DNA of 64,000 nt from Oceanobacter mangrovi (GCF_019740315.1 NZ_JAHXZR010000003.1:186001-250000), one strand, 5' to 3'; shown: positions 8,486-18,333, numbered from the stretch's first letter. A program made the numbers and translations. Notes: generated by a model from the sequence alone, not told the origin.

Positions 8486-10021
8486 ATGTCCCAGTCTGAT
8501 TACAAGCAACCCAACATTCTGTTCATCATGGCCGACCAGATGGCCGCGCCGGTGCTCAACGTCTATGGCGGCAAGGTTGCCAAAACCCCTCATCTGGATG
8601 CGCTGGCCCAGCGCGGTGTGGTATTCGAGTCAGCTTATTGCAACAGTCCGCTGTGTGCTCCCAGCCGTTATGTACTGATGACTGGCCAGCTGCCGAGCAA
8701 GATCGGCGCCTACGATAATGCGGCGGATTTCCCGGCCGATATTCCAACCTTCGCGCACTACCTGCGCCATGCCGGTTATCGCACTGCACTGTCCGGCAAG
8801 ATGCACTTCTGTGGCCCGGACCAGTTGCACGGTTTTGAAGAGCGGCTGACGACCGACATCTATCCAGCCGACTACGGCTGGTTCCCGGATTGGGAAAACT
8901 TCGATGTCCGACCGACCTGGTATCACAACATGTCATCGGTGACCCAGGCGGGCGTGGCCACCCGCACCAACCAGCTGGATTTTGATGACGAGGTGGTTTT
9001 CCACGCCCGCCGTTACCTGTTCGACCATGCGCGTGGCAGTGACTCACGGCCGTTCTGCCTGACGGTTTCCATGACCCATCCGCACGATCCTTATGCCTGT
9101 CTGCCGGAGTACTGGGATCGTTACCGCGATGAAGAAATTGATATGCCATCGTTTGAACTGGCGGATGACGAGCAGGACCCGCATTCCAAACGGCTGTTGC
9201 ATGTTTATCAGAAAGACCGCAGCCAGATTACTGATCAGCAGATCAAGGACGCCCGTCGCGCCTATTACGGCAACTGCAGCTATGTCGATGACCAGATTGG
9301 TTTGCTGTTAAAGGCGCTGCAAGACGCCGGTCTGGCCGACAATACCATTGTGGTGTTCTCCGGTGACCACGGCGACATGCTGGGTGAGCGCGGGCTCTGG
9401 TACAAGATGAGTTATTTCGAGTGGTCAACCCGGGTGCCGATGATCATCAGTGCGCCAGAGCGCTTCCAGACGGGGCGTGTCAGCCAGTCCATCTCGACCA
9501 TGGATTTGCTGCCCACCTTTGTTGAATGGGCCACCGGCCAGTCCGATTACCCTTATGCCATGCCACTGGATGGCCGCAGTCTGAACCCTCATCTGACGGG
9601 TGATAGCAGTCAGGCTCATGATGAGGTGATTGGCGAGTACATGGGTGAGGGCGTGGTGGCACCCATGTTTATGATCCGCCGTGGTGACTTCAAATACATC
9701 TGCTCTGGCGATGACCCCGAACAGCTGTTCAACCTGAAGGATGATCCGCAGGAACGCATCAACCTGGCGCAACTGCCGGAGTGTGCTGAACGGCTGCTGC
9801 AATTCCGTACAGAGGCCGAACAGCGCTGGGACCCGGCTGACATTACCCGTGATGTGATTATCAGCCAGCGCCGCCGCCGACTGGTCGCAGCGGCGCACAA
9901 GCTGGGCAAACAACCACAGTGGGATCATCAGCCGATCTTTGATGCCAGCACCATGTACATGCGTAACAACGTCGATCTGGATGATCTGGAGAAGCGTGCA
10001 CGCTTCCCGCAGGTTGATTGA
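8486..10021 (+). CDS. betC: Choline sulfatase
   Basis: Hydrolyses choline-O-sulfate to choline and sulfate, feeding glycine betaine synthesis. The protein is 511 residues from the ATG at 8486, which has GGTGGAG six bases upstream; longer in-frame starts lack support. The N-terminal ILFIMADQM block supplies metal ligands. C57 in CAPSR is the cysteine converted to formylglycine, and VFSGDHGDMLGERG near 300 is the second metal-binding block. The C-terminal RRRLVAAA region is typical of BetC. It is cytoplasmic (no signal peptide). Neighbours are the LysR regulator and a ChoX-like binding protein, as in rhizobial and pseudomonad choline-sulfate loci. Confidence 0.95.
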   Translation: MSQSDYKQPNILFIMADQMAAPVLNVYGGKVAKTPHLDALAQRGVVFESAYCNSPLCAPSRYVLMTGQLPSKIGAYDNAADFPADIPTFAHYLRHAGYRTALSGKMHFCGPDQLHGFEERLTTDIYPADYGWFPDWENFDVRPTWYHNMSSVTQAGVATRTNQLDFDDEVVFHARRYLFDHARGSDSRPFCLTVSMTHPHDPYACLPEYWDRYRDEEIDMPSFELADDEQDPHSKRLLHVYQKDRSQITDQQIKDARRAYYGNCSYVDDQIGLLLKALQDAGLADNTIVVFSGDHGDMLGERGLWYKMSYFEWSTRVPMIISAPERFQTGRVSQSISTMDLLPTFVEWATGQSDYPYAMPLDGRSLNPHLTGDSSQAHDEVIGEYMGEGVVAPMFMIRRGDFKYICSGDDPEQLFNLKDDPQERINLAQLPECAERLLQFRTEAEQRWDPADITRDVIISQRRRRLVAAAHKLGKQPQWDHQPIFDASTMYMRNNVDLDDLEKRARFPQVD

Positions 10022-10096
10022 CCGGACGATTTACTGAACGAGTGGCAGACCCGATGCTGCCAGCAACCCGCACGCGATCCAAGGAGTATTCATCGT

Positions 10097-11050
10097 ATGA
10101 GCAAGGCCATTCTGAACCATCACTCGCTGGGCCTGGTATGCGCAGGACTGCTGTTGTCCGGAGCCGTTCAGGCAGCGGAGCCTGCCAGCTGTCAGACCGT
10201 TCACTTTACCGATCCGGGCTGGACGGATATCAGTTCAACCAATGCATTGGCCAGTGAAGTACTGAAAGGGCTGGGTTATCAGGCCGAGATCAGCACACTG
10301 GCAGTGCCGATTGGTTTTGAAGCGCTGAAAAACGCCGAAATCGATGTCTTTCTGGGCAACTGGATGCCTGCCCAACAGAAGTTTATCGACCAGTATGTGG
10401 GCTCGGGTCAGGTCGAAGAGGTACGTACCAACCTGACCGGTGCCAAGTTCACGCTGGCGGTGCCATCCTATGTTTACGATGCCGGGGTGCATGATTTTGC
10501 CGACCTGGCCAAATTTGCAGACAAGTTCGATGAGAAAATCTATGGCATCGAACCGGGCGCTCCGGCCAACCAGAACCTGCAGAAAATGATCGACAGCGGC
10601 GACTTCAATCTGAAGGAGTGGACGCTGGTGGAATCCGGTGAGCAGGGGGTGATCTCGCAGGTAAAACGCCAGGTGCGCCGTAATAACTTCATTGTGTTCC
10701 TCGGCTGGGAACCGCACCCGATGAACACCACCTTTGATATGAAATACCTGTCCGGTGGTGATGACTACTTCGGCCCGGATTATGGCGGTGCCACCATTCA
10801 TACGCTGGCGCGCAAGGGCTACCGCGAACAGTGCGGCAACGTTGGCAAGCTGCTGGCGAATCTGCAGTTCAGCCTCACCATGGAAAACACCATGATGGGC
10901 TACATCATGAACGACGGCATGGAGGCCAGTGCTGCGGCACGTAAATATCTACAGGCCAATCCAGACGTTATCAAACCCTGGTTAGAGGGCGTCACCACCT
11001 ACCAGGGTGCAGATGGCATCACGGCGGTGAAAGGCTACCTCGGCCTTTAA
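10097..11050 (+). CDS. choX: Choline/betaine ABC transporter substrate-binding protein (ChoX-like)
   Basis: Protein of 317 residues with a signal peptide (about 1-26, ending AVQAAEP). It belongs to the OpuAC/ChoX class of quaternary-amine binding proteins. Tryptophans in the contexts DPGWTD, LGNWMP and LGWEPH correspond to the aromatic cage positions that hold the trimethylammonium group in this family. It lies directly after betC, as expected for choline-sulfate loci. No choW permease or choV ATPase gene is beside it, so it must use components encoded elsewhere or act in a different way. RBS AAGGAG at 10080-10085 supports the start. Confidence 0.88.
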   Translation: MSKAILNHHSLGLVCAGLLLSGAVQAAEPASCQTVHFTDPGWTDISSTNALASEVLKGLGYQAEISTLAVPIGFEALKNAEIDVFLGNWMPAQQKFIDQYVGSGQVEEVRTNLTGAKFTLAVPSYVYDAGVHDFADLAKFADKFDEKIYGIEPGAPANQNLQKMIDSGDFNLKEWTLVESGEQGVISQVKRQVRRNNFIVFLGWEPHPMNTTFDMKYLSGGDDYFGPDYGGATIHTLARKGYREQCGNVGKLLANLQFSLTMENTMMGYIMNDGMEASAAARKYLQANPDVIKPWLEGVTTYQGADGITAVKGYLGL

Positions 11051-11061
11051 CAGGATCTGAC

Positions 11062-11079
11062 GGCGGGCGTTCGCCCGCC
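11062..11079 (+). terminator. Strong hairpin after choX
   Basis: GGCGGGCG and CGCCCGCC arms around a two-base loop, followed by only a short T-rich run. It may act as a partial terminator or a transcript-stabilising hairpin between choX and the SulP gene. Confidence 0.5.
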
Positions 11080-11156
11080 ATTTCCCTGAACTGATTTACC
11101 TGTGCTTGCCCACCAATGGCAGGCAGGGGTTCGGCTTGCCTGCAACCGGAGATTTC

Positions 11157-13043
11157 ATGAACACGAAGTCTGCTTCTGCCAAAGACACTGTGCGAACAGG
11201 ATTACCGCGTTGGTTGCCATTCCTGCAATGGGCGCCGCAGTTGAGCGGGTCTGACGTGCGGGCGGATCTGGTTGCTGGCCTTACCGGTGCGGTGATGGTG
11301 TTGCCACAAGGGGTTGCTTACGCGCTGATTGCCGGTATGCCAGCGCAATACGGTTTGTACGGCGCCATGGTGATTGCCGCACTGGCGGCACTGTTTGGTT
11401 GTTCGCGCCATATGGTGACGGGCCCGGCTGCGGCGCTGTCGATCATGTTGCTGAGCGTACTGGCACCACTGGCGACGCCGGGCTCGGCGCAGTTTATTGA
11501 AATGACCCTGCTGCTGACCTTGCTGGCCGGGCTGATTCAGCTGGGTCTGGGACTGTTACGGGCTGGCAACCTGGTGTCCTACATTTCCCACACCGTGGTG
11601 GTTGGCTTTACCTCTGGTGCTGCGATTCTGATTGCCAGCAGCCAGCTCGGCCATGCGTTAGGGCTGGAGCGGCTAGCGGCTGGTTCGCTGTTTGAACAGT
11701 GGCAGCAGCTGTTAGCGGAGCTGCCATTAACGGACTGGCGTTCACTTTTGATTGCCGTTGCAACCATGCTGGCAACCCTGGCCTGTAAACGCTGGGTCAA
11801 ACGGATTCCTTCGATGCTGGCCGGAATGCTGGCTGGCAGTCTGCTGTGCTGGTGGCTCGATGGCTCACAGCAAGGCGTCGCCATGGTGGGTGAGATCAGC
11901 AGCAGCTGGCCGGTCTGGCATCTGCCGCAGTGGTCACTGGAGACGCTGGCCTTGTTGTTGCCCGGTGCCCTGACTGTCGCACTGTTGGGGTTGGTAGAAG
12001 CCGCTGCTATCAGTCGTTCGATAGCGATTCGTTCCGGCCAGCGTATTGATGCCAACCAGGAGTTTATCGGTCAGGGGCTGGCCAACACTGTCGGCAGTCT
12101 TTTCAGTTGTTTTGCTGGTTCCGGTTCCTTTACCCGCAGCGGACTGAATTATGACGCCGGTGCCCGTTCGCCGCTGGCGGTGGTGAGTTCTGCTGTATTT
12201 CTGCTGCTGATCCTGCTGCTGTGGCCGGATATCACACGCTGGTTGCCGTTACCGGCGATGGCCGGTGGCATTTTGCTGATCGCCTGGAATCTGTTTGACC
12301 TGCAGCAGATTCGTCATCTGCGGCAATCCGATCGCCGCGAGTGGCTGGTGTTTGTCATCACCCTGCTGGCGACTCTGACCATCCGGCTCGAATTCGCAGT
12401 GTTACTGGGCGTCGTGGTGTCCTTGCTGCTGCATCTGGATAAAACCGCACGGCCGAACGTGGTGGAAGTGGCACCGCTGCAAGCCGGTTCCGCTGAATTA
12501 CGTAATGCCGCCCGGCTGGGGCTGGCGCTGTGCCCGGCGATCCGCATCCTGCGTATTGATGGGCCATTATTCTTTGGTTCGGCGGATCACGTTCAGCAGG
12601 CCATTCAGCGTTGTTGTAACCAATACCCGAACACCCGTCAGTTACTGCTCAGTTGTACCGGTGTGAACCATATTGATCTGGCCGGTAGTGACATGCTGCA
12701 ACAGCAGGCTGAGCGTCTGCAGCAGCAGGGCATTCAGCTGTCGATCTGCTGGCTCAAACAACTGGTGCAACAACAGACAGACGCCGCAGCACTGGTGCAG
12801 GCTCTTGGCCCAAATGCGGTATTTGAAGATATCGACAGCGCACTGCAGCAACTGGTGTTGCGCGTCAATCAGCAGGATTCCCCCTGTCTGCACTGTCAGA
12901 GCCGTATTTTCCGCTATTGCCCAATGGCGCTGGCGGAGTCTCCGAGTTCGAAGGCCGGGGAGGCGTCATCCTCCCGAATTCTCCCTGGTCTTCGCTCCCC
13001 GTCATACCTGGATGACCCATTACAACCAGGAACCCAATCATGA
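11157..13043 (+). CDS. SulP-family anion (sulfate) transporter with STAS domain
   Basis: Protein of 628 residues from the ATG at 11157 (GGAG upstream). The membrane part (about residues 30-430) has the SulP signature region PQGVAYALIAGMPAQYGLYG and about 10-14 helices, followed by a cytoplasmic STAS domain (about 465-580). SulP proteins move sulfate, bicarbonate or other anions. Its place after choline sulfatase suggests it handles the sulfate released, either direction being possible. The C-terminus carries four cysteines (CLHCQSRIFRYC), a possible metal site not usual in the family. The stop overlaps the region of the next gene's leader. Confidence 0.88.
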   Translation: MNTKSASAKDTVRTGLPRWLPFLQWAPQLSGSDVRADLVAGLTGAVMVLPQGVAYALIAGMPAQYGLYGAMVIAALAALFGCSRHMVTGPAAALSIMLLSVLAPLATPGSAQFIEMTLLLTLLAGLIQLGLGLLRAGNLVSYISHTVVVGFTSGAAILIASSQLGHALGLERLAAGSLFEQWQQLLAELPLTDWRSLLIAVATMLATLACKRWVKRIPSMLAGMLAGSLLCWWLDGSQQGVAMVGEISSSWPVWHLPQWSLETLALLLPGALTVALLGLVEAAAISRSIAIRSGQRIDANQEFIGQGLANTVGSLFSCFAGSGSFTRSGLNYDAGARSPLAVVSSAVFLLLILLLWPDITRWLPLPAMAGGILLIAWNLFDLQQIRHLRQSDRREWLVFVITLLATLTIRLEFAVLLGVVVSLLLHLDKTARPNVVEVAPLQAGSAELRNAARLGLALCPAIRILRIDGPLFFGSADHVQQAIQRCCNQYPNTRQLLLSCTGVNHIDLAGSDMLQQQAERLQQQGIQLSICWLKQLVQQQTDAAALVQALGPNAVFEDIDSALQQLVLRVNQQDSPCLHCQSRIFRYCPMALAESPSSKAGEASSSRILPGLRSPSYLDDPLQPGTQS

Positions 13044-13060
13044 AGAGAAGAGGTAACACC

Positions 13061-14146
13061 ATGACCAAGCTGAATCTGTCAGTTCCGGGTTCGTCATTGC
13101 TGCTGGCCATCGCCATGGCTGGCAGTGTAGCCACTCCCGCCGTGTTGGCGACGCCATCGATGAGTGGCGGTGTGTGGTTTAACTATGAATATGAACCAGA
13201 CAACAAAACCCATGACGACACGCTCGGCAGTATCGAATCGGAAACCCTGATTCTCTACATCAATGACCACAAGGAAGGCTCGCCGTGGTCGATGGATGCT
13301 GAAGTCCGTTTTGGCCCGGGTGCCTTTACCCGTCCGGCGGAAAACTCTACCGGTGATAACTTTGGTTTCCACCAGCTCAATATCAGCTATGCGTTATCCG
13401 ATTCTGCCAGTCTGTCGTTTGGCAAGATCCAGCTGCCATGGGCGTGGAAAAAAGCCAACTTCTGGCCGGGTCATATGCTGATGGGCGGTTACGGCGACCA
13501 GATGGATCTAGGCGTGCGTTACAGCGCCAGCAGCGATGATCTGAAGTATTCCGTGGGCTATTTCCACTCTGACGACTGGGGCGAAACCAGTACCGATACC
13601 ATGGACGACAACGGCAAATGGGGCAGCCCGACAACCTATCGCAAGGTTCACACCCTGGCTGCTGACGCTTCGCTGCAGGTCGCTGAAGGTATCCGGGTCG
13701 GAGCTTCTGTGCAGGCTGGTCAGTTGCAGGACCTGACTGGCACAGAGGAAGTCGCTGAAGTAGACGGTAGCCATTCTGCCGGGGTGCTGTATTACACCGC
13801 GGACTTCGATCTCTGGAAGCTGAAAGGCCAGTACCTGATGACCAAACGGGAATTGCCGGAAAATGCCGGTGGTCAGGACATCTCCAGCAAGCGTGCTGCA
13901 CTGGAGGTCGCCTGGGGTGAAGGCCCCTGGTACCTGTATCTGGACAGCAACTGGGCCAACTCCAAAACCGATGGTGACAAGACCAAAATCGTGAATACCT
14001 GGGCGCCGGGTGTGCGTTACAACTACGGCCCGGGTTGGGTCTATGTGGAATACCTGAGCATGCAGGGTTATGTCGGTCGCGACGGCAACATCGTCGAAGA
14101 CTCAGACTATGACGCCATGTACGTTACGGTCGACTACTACTTCTAA
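13061..14146 (+). CDS. Outer-membrane porin, first of tandem pair
   Basis: Protein of 361 residues from the ATG at 13061 (AGAAGAGG upstream). It has a signal peptide of about 30 residues (…AVLATPS), many alternating beta-strand segments and a C-terminal YVTVDYYF ending in Phe, the outer-membrane barrel signature. It is closely related along its whole length to the next gene (shared GGVWFNY, ENSTGDNFG/TNSTGDNFG, DDWGETSTDTMDDN, YNYGPGWVYVEYLSM). By context it may admit choline-sulfate, choline or betaine. I cannot assign a named porin family with confidence. Confidence 0.8.
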   Translation: MTKLNLSVPGSSLLLAIAMAGSVATPAVLATPSMSGGVWFNYEYEPDNKTHDDTLGSIESETLILYINDHKEGSPWSMDAEVRFGPGAFTRPAENSTGDNFGFHQLNISYALSDSASLSFGKIQLPWAWKKANFWPGHMLMGGYGDQMDLGVRYSASSDDLKYSVGYFHSDDWGETSTDTMDDNGKWGSPTTYRKVHTLAADASLQVAEGIRVGASVQAGQLQDLTGTEEVAEVDGSHSAGVLYYTADFDLWKLKGQYLMTKRELPENAGGQDISSKRAALEVAWGEGPWYLYLDSNWANSKTDGDKTKIVNTWAPGVRYNYGPGWVYVEYLSMQGYVGRDGNIVEDSDYDAMYVTVDYYF

Positions 14147-14478
14147 CTCTAATGAGTCTCTCAAGGTGTCTTGTGAATCAATATCTTGATCTGACGAGAA
14201 GAGTCATAGCACCTTGACTGACAAAGCGATCAAATCTGGACGAAATAGCTTGTTTAACGCTTCAACTTGGTCATTTACGGTTATTTTAAATATAGTTCTA
14301 ATATTTAGAGTTAAAATTAAATGATCGTTTAGTTATAATTGATGGCTATCAGGTTTGCCGGATACGACGTGCAAAAGCCTGTCTGCGACCAGTTTGTTCA
14401 AACGCGACCAGAGCGCTTTGACAGCTCCAGTGGGGATGAGGATTGTTATGCGCAGACCTAACGGAGGATGAACGAGCG
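14147..14478. other. Intergenic region between the two porins
   Basis: This 332-base gap holds an inverted repeat (TCAAGGTG at 14161-14168 with CACCTTGA at 14210-14217), a very AT-rich stretch at 14280-14340, and a TTGACA hexamer at 14418 with only a weak -10 match. It probably contains the promoter of the second porin. I see no gene. Confidence 0.45.
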
Positions 14479-15555
14479 ATGAAAAAATTCGGACCACAAT
14501 CGACTCTTGCGGCTGCTTTGGTAGCAGCGGTTTTGGGAGCGCCTGCGGCGATGGCTTCTCCTGCAATCAGCGGCGGAGTCTGGTTCAACTACACAGCCAC
14601 CAAGGACAATGCTACCCAGGATGAAGAAAAGGGTGCACTGGGTGGTGAGGCACTGATCCTGTACATCAATGATGCACCGGAAGGCAAACCCTACAGCTTC
14701 GACGCCGAAGTGCGTTACGGCCCAGGTGCCTTTACTGACCCATCTACCAACTCGACTGGTGACAACTTCGGTATCCACCAGGCTGAGATTGGCTACAAGG
14801 TCTCTGAAACCGGCAAGTTTGCGATTGGTAAAACAGCCGTTCCTTTTGGCTGGGTGAACGTTAACTTCTGGCCAGGCGACATGCTGATGCTGGGTTACGG
14901 CGATCAGATGGATGTGGGTGTGAAGTATTCCGACAGTGTTGCTGGCCTGAGCTACAACCTGGCGTATTTCCATGCTGACGACTGGGGCGAAACCAGCACC
15001 GACACCATGGATGACAACTTTGCTTGGGGCAGCTCGACTACCTATCGCAAGGTACAAACTCTGGTAGCGGATGCTTCCTACGGTATTGATGGCAACCAGA
15101 AAGTGGGTCTGTCTGTACAGGCAGGCAAACTGCAGGATCTGACCAATCCAAACAATGCCAATGAAATCGACGGCAGCCACTCAGCCATCGCTCTTTACTA
15201 CGAAGGCAGCTTTGATGCGTTCTCTGTAAAAGGTGAGCTGTTGAAGGCTTCCCGTAACCTGCCAGACAACTATGTCACTGCCGCCGGTCTGGCAGACGAC
15301 AACAATGAAACCAAGCGTGCTCAGCTGGAACTGGGTTATGCAGTGGGTGACTTCAACTTCTATCTGGATGCCAACATGGCCAAGAGCGATGACGTTGATA
15401 CCGTCAAAGCCTTTGCTCCAGGTGTCAGCTACAACTACGGCCCAGGCTGGGTTTATGTTGAGTACCTGTCCATGGACGGCTACATCGGCTCTGACAACGA
15501 TGTGATTGAAGGCGATTTCGACGCTGCCTACGTAACAGTTGATTACTACTTCTAA
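14479..15555 (+). CDS. Outer-membrane porin, second of tandem pair
   Basis: Protein of 358 residues starting MKKFGPQSTLAAALVA, with a signal peptide ending AAMASPA. It is a clear paralogue of the porin at 13061-14146 and shares its barrel pattern, the GDNFG and DDWGETSTDTMDDN blocks and the terminal YVTVDYYF. It lies 30 bases before the BCCT transporter gene and is likely co-transcribed with it, so a role in betaine or choline passage through the outer membrane is a reasonable inference. A GGAGG sequence lies about ten bases before the ATG. Confidence 0.8.
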   Translation: MKKFGPQSTLAAALVAAVLGAPAAMASPAISGGVWFNYTATKDNATQDEEKGALGGEALILYINDAPEGKPYSFDAEVRYGPGAFTDPSTNSTGDNFGIHQAEIGYKVSETGKFAIGKTAVPFGWVNVNFWPGDMLMLGYGDQMDVGVKYSDSVAGLSYNLAYFHADDWGETSTDTMDDNFAWGSSTTYRKVQTLVADASYGIDGNQKVGLSVQAGKLQDLTNPNNANEIDGSHSAIALYYEGSFDAFSVKGELLKASRNLPDNYVTAAGLADDNNETKRAQLELGYAVGDFNFYLDANMAKSDDVDTVKAFAPGVSYNYGPGWVYVEYLSMDGYIGSDNDVIEGDFDAAYVTVDYYF

Positions 15556-15585
15556 TAACTAAAATCCTTATAGAGGATGATCAGC

Positions 15586-17181
15586 ATGAATAAAGCCGAT
15601 ATCAAAGCTCTTGAAGAGCAATATCAGAGTGACTTTGAAGCTGGCCAGGACAACCTTCAAGTGCTGGGTATGGACCTGCACAAGAGTGTGTTCTTCGTCA
15701 GCGCCTTGCTGATCGCCTTGTTCGTTCTGGGAACATTATTGTTCCCGGAGCGCGCGGGCGATGCCCTTGGTGGCGCCAAATCCTGGTCGATCAACAACTT
15801 TGACTGGTTGTTTATGATCGGCGGTAACATTTTCGTCGTATTCTGCCTTGCCTTGATTGTCCTGCCAGTCGGTAAAATCCGCTTGGGTGGCAAAGACGCC
15901 AAGACCGAATATTCCACCATGTCCTGGGTTGCCATGCTGTTTGCAGCCGGTATGGGTATTGGTTTGATGTTCTGGAGTGTGGCTGAGCCCGTGGCCTATT
16001 TTACCAATTGGTATGGCACTCCCCTGAATGTTGAAGCGGGCACTCCGGAAGCTGCCCGTGCTGCAATTGGTACCACCATGTTCCACTGGGGTCTGCACCC
16101 TTGGGCTATCTATGGCGTACTGGGCCTTGCACTGGCATTTTTTGCCTATAACAAGGACTTGCCAATGACCATTCGCTCCGCCTTCTACCCTCTGCTGGGT
16201 GAACGCGTATGGGGCTGGATGGGTAACGTCATCGACATCGTGGCGGTTCTGGCAACTATTTTTGGTCTGGCGACTTCGCTGGGTCTGGGCGCACAACAGG
16301 CGGTTTCCGGTTTGAACTTCCTGTTTGGTACACCAGATACCGTAACCAGCCAGATTTTCCTGATCGTTTGTATTACTGCGGTAGCCGCGTTTTCTGTTGC
16401 GCGTGGTATGGACGGTGGTGTGAAACTGCTGAGTAACATCAACATGCTGCTGGCAGCACTGCTGGTACTGGCAGTCTTTATTCTTGGACCAACAGTAGAC
16501 ATCCTTGGGTGGATGGGCACCACTGCGGTCAGTTATGCCGAATACATTCTGCCGCTGAGCAACTGGATTGGTCGTGAAGACAGCACCTGGTACCACGGCT
16601 GGACCGTGTTCTACTGGGCCTGGTGGATTTCCTGGTCACCATTTGTAGGTATGTTTATCGCCCGTATTTCCAAGGGCCGTACCGTCCGTGAATTCATGAC
16701 CGCAGTACTGATCGTACCAACCCTGATTACCATTATCTGGATGGGCGTATTTGGTGGTACTGCACTGGAGCAGGCAACCACTGGTGTTGGTCAGCTGGCC
16801 AACGGTATCAGCAACGTTTCCCTGAGCATGTTCCAGATGTTCGAAAATATGCCGATGACAGGCGCCATCTCTTTCCTGGCGATTGTACTGGTGCTGACCT
16901 TCTTCGTGACTTCGTCTGACTCTGGCTCCCTGGTAGTGGACTCCATTACTACTGGTGGCAAGCTGGACTCACCGATTCCTCAGCGTCTGTTCTGGGCTTC
17001 TGCCGAAGGTCTGGTCGCGATTGCGTTGCTGATCGGCGGTGGCAAGGCGGCTCTGAGTGCACTGCAAGCCGGTGCGATTTCAACCGGTCTGCCGTTCACC
17101 GTGGTGCTGTTAGCAATGTGCGTAAGCCTCTATCTGGGCCTGAAAAATGAGATGGCGCTGAACCGTCTTAAAGGTCATTGA
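15586..17181 (+). CDS. BCCT-family betaine/carnitine/choline transporter
   Basis: Protein of 531 residues with about 12 membrane helices. The start at 15586 has AGAGG nine bases upstream; an ATG at 15577 abuts that site and is less likely. BCCT hallmarks are the GMGIGLMFWSVAEP block (about 122-135) and the tryptophan-rich FYWAWWISWSPFVGMFIARISKG block (about 340-362), which form the trimethylammonium-binding site. It is a sodium- or proton-coupled importer in the inner membrane. It closes the choline-sulfate module and probably imports betaine, choline or choline-sulfate. A rho-independent terminator follows. Confidence 0.93.
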   Translation: MNKADIKALEEQYQSDFEAGQDNLQVLGMDLHKSVFFVSALLIALFVLGTLLFPERAGDALGGAKSWSINNFDWLFMIGGNIFVVFCLALIVLPVGKIRLGGKDAKTEYSTMSWVAMLFAAGMGIGLMFWSVAEPVAYFTNWYGTPLNVEAGTPEAARAAIGTTMFHWGLHPWAIYGVLGLALAFFAYNKDLPMTIRSAFYPLLGERVWGWMGNVIDIVAVLATIFGLATSLGLGAQQAVSGLNFLFGTPDTVTSQIFLIVCITAVAAFSVARGMDGGVKLLSNINMLLAALLVLAVFILGPTVDILGWMGTTAVSYAEYILPLSNWIGREDSTWYHGWTVFYWAWWISWSPFVGMFIARISKGRTVREFMTAVLIVPTLITIIWMGVFGGTALEQATTGVGQLANGISNVSLSMFQMFENMPMTGAISFLAIVLVLTFFVTSSDSGSLVVDSITTGGKLDSPIPQRLFWASAEGLVAIALLIGGGKAALSALQAGAISTGLPFTVVLLAMCVSLYLGLKNEMALNRLKGH

Positions 17182-17216
17182 TTGATTAGATTGAAAAATA
17201 TGCGCATGTAGCAATA

Positions 17217-17245
17217 AAGGGCCCACTTTTGAGTGGGCTTTTTAT
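17217..17245 (+). terminator. Rho-independent terminator after BCCT gene
   Basis: GCCCACT/AGTGGGC stem with a TTTG loop followed by a T-rich run (CTTTTTATT). Confidence 0.85.
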
Positions 17246-17429
17246 TGTCAGGAGCAACAGTCGTTTGTCGACAAGTTAATAGTTCCGACTGGCACGTTTT
17301 GTTACATTTTATTTACATAACAAAAAGTGAGCGCCGACCGTCCGGTCATTCCCAGCTCACTCTCAGGCTAAGTCGTGAATTAGCCAAACCATCAAAGTTG
17401 AAATCTGTCGTGTCTGGAGAAACGTTCTG

Positions 17430-18314
17430 ATGAACATAACCTTGCGTGCCTTGCTGGTACTGGGTAGTTGCTTGATATCACTGCTGGCCAATTCGGCCGA
17501 ACGGATAGTGGCCATTGATGGCGCCATTACCGAAATCATTTATCGACTGGGGCAGCAGCACAAGCTGGTCGCGGTCGATCAGTCCAGCCGTTACCCCGCT
17601 GCTGCCCAACAGCTGCCGGATATTGGTTACATGCAGTTCCTTAATGTCGACAACATCCTTCAGCACCGGCCGGATCTGGTACTGATGAGCTCGGAAGCCA
17701 AGCCCGCAGTGGTGATTGATGACTTGCGTGATGCCGGTGTGCAGGTGGTGGTTATTGATGAGGAAATCAGTGTCACCGGCCTGATGAACAAAATTGAACG
17801 TGTTGCCGAGCTGCTGGATGTGGTCGATGCCGGTATGCAACTGCGCCGCGAAATCATGCAGGATATTGAAGAAGCACTGGCGCTGGTGCCACAGAATGGC
17901 AAGGTGTCAGTATTGATTGCCCGTGGCGCAGGTCGTCAAAACCTGATGGTTGCCGGACGAGATACACACGCTGACCAGCTGATTCAGCTGATGCAGGCCA
18001 GCAACGTGGATGATGGTTACAAATATCACCCAATGGATGCCCAGCTGGCACTGGACGCTGCACCGGAAGTGGTGATTCTGGCGTTAAATCCGGCCCTGCA
18101 TCAGGAAAATTTCACAGGTCTGTTTGCTGATACACCGGCTTACCGCAGCGGTCGCATCCATGTGTTCAGCGAAGAATTGTTGCTGGGCTTCGGCCCTCGT
18201 TTGCCAGTGACCTTACGCGAGCTGGTGGATGTCTTGTACCCGGGGGCTGTCAAGCCGGTGAACTATGAAGGTGGTGCGCCGATTGAACCGGTTTACCACA
18301 CCGAAATGCTCTGA
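17430..18314 (+). CDS. hmuT: Haem-type ABC transporter substrate-binding protein (HmuT-like)
   Basis: Protein of 294 residues with a signal peptide (1-22, …LLANSAERIVAIDG). The periplasmic binding fold of the TroA/BtuF class is seen: ITEIIYRLGQQHKLVAVDQSSRYP near the start and NVDNILQHRPDLVLMSSEA near 78-96. The wording of these blocks matches HmuT haem-binding proteins. No haem permease or ATPase gene adjoins it, and a flavodoxin gene converges on it. GGAGA lies before the ATG. Cobalamin or siderophore binding is an alternative. Orphan status makes the substrate uncertain. Confidence 0.75.
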   Translation: MNITLRALLVLGSCLISLLANSAERIVAIDGAITEIIYRLGQQHKLVAVDQSSRYPAAAQQLPDIGYMQFLNVDNILQHRPDLVLMSSEAKPAVVIDDLRDAGVQVVVIDEEISVTGLMNKIERVAELLDVVDAGMQLRREIMQDIEEALALVPQNGKVSVLIARGAGRQNLMVAGRDTHADQLIQLMQASNVDDGYKYHPMDAQLALDAAPEVVILALNPALHQENFTGLFADTPAYRSGRIHVFSEELLLGFGPRLPVTLRELVDVLYPGAVKPVNYEGGAPIEPVYHTEML

Positions 18315-18333
18315 TCGGGTATGACATTATGCA

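Noticed and set aside
10097-11050. Glycine betaine ProX rather than ChoX
   Set aside because: Position next to betC and the LysR regulator favours choline, though betaine binding cannot be excluded.
17233-17430. Small gene upstream of hmuT
   Set aside because: Begins inside the BCCT terminator and has no ribosome-binding site or recognisable sequence.
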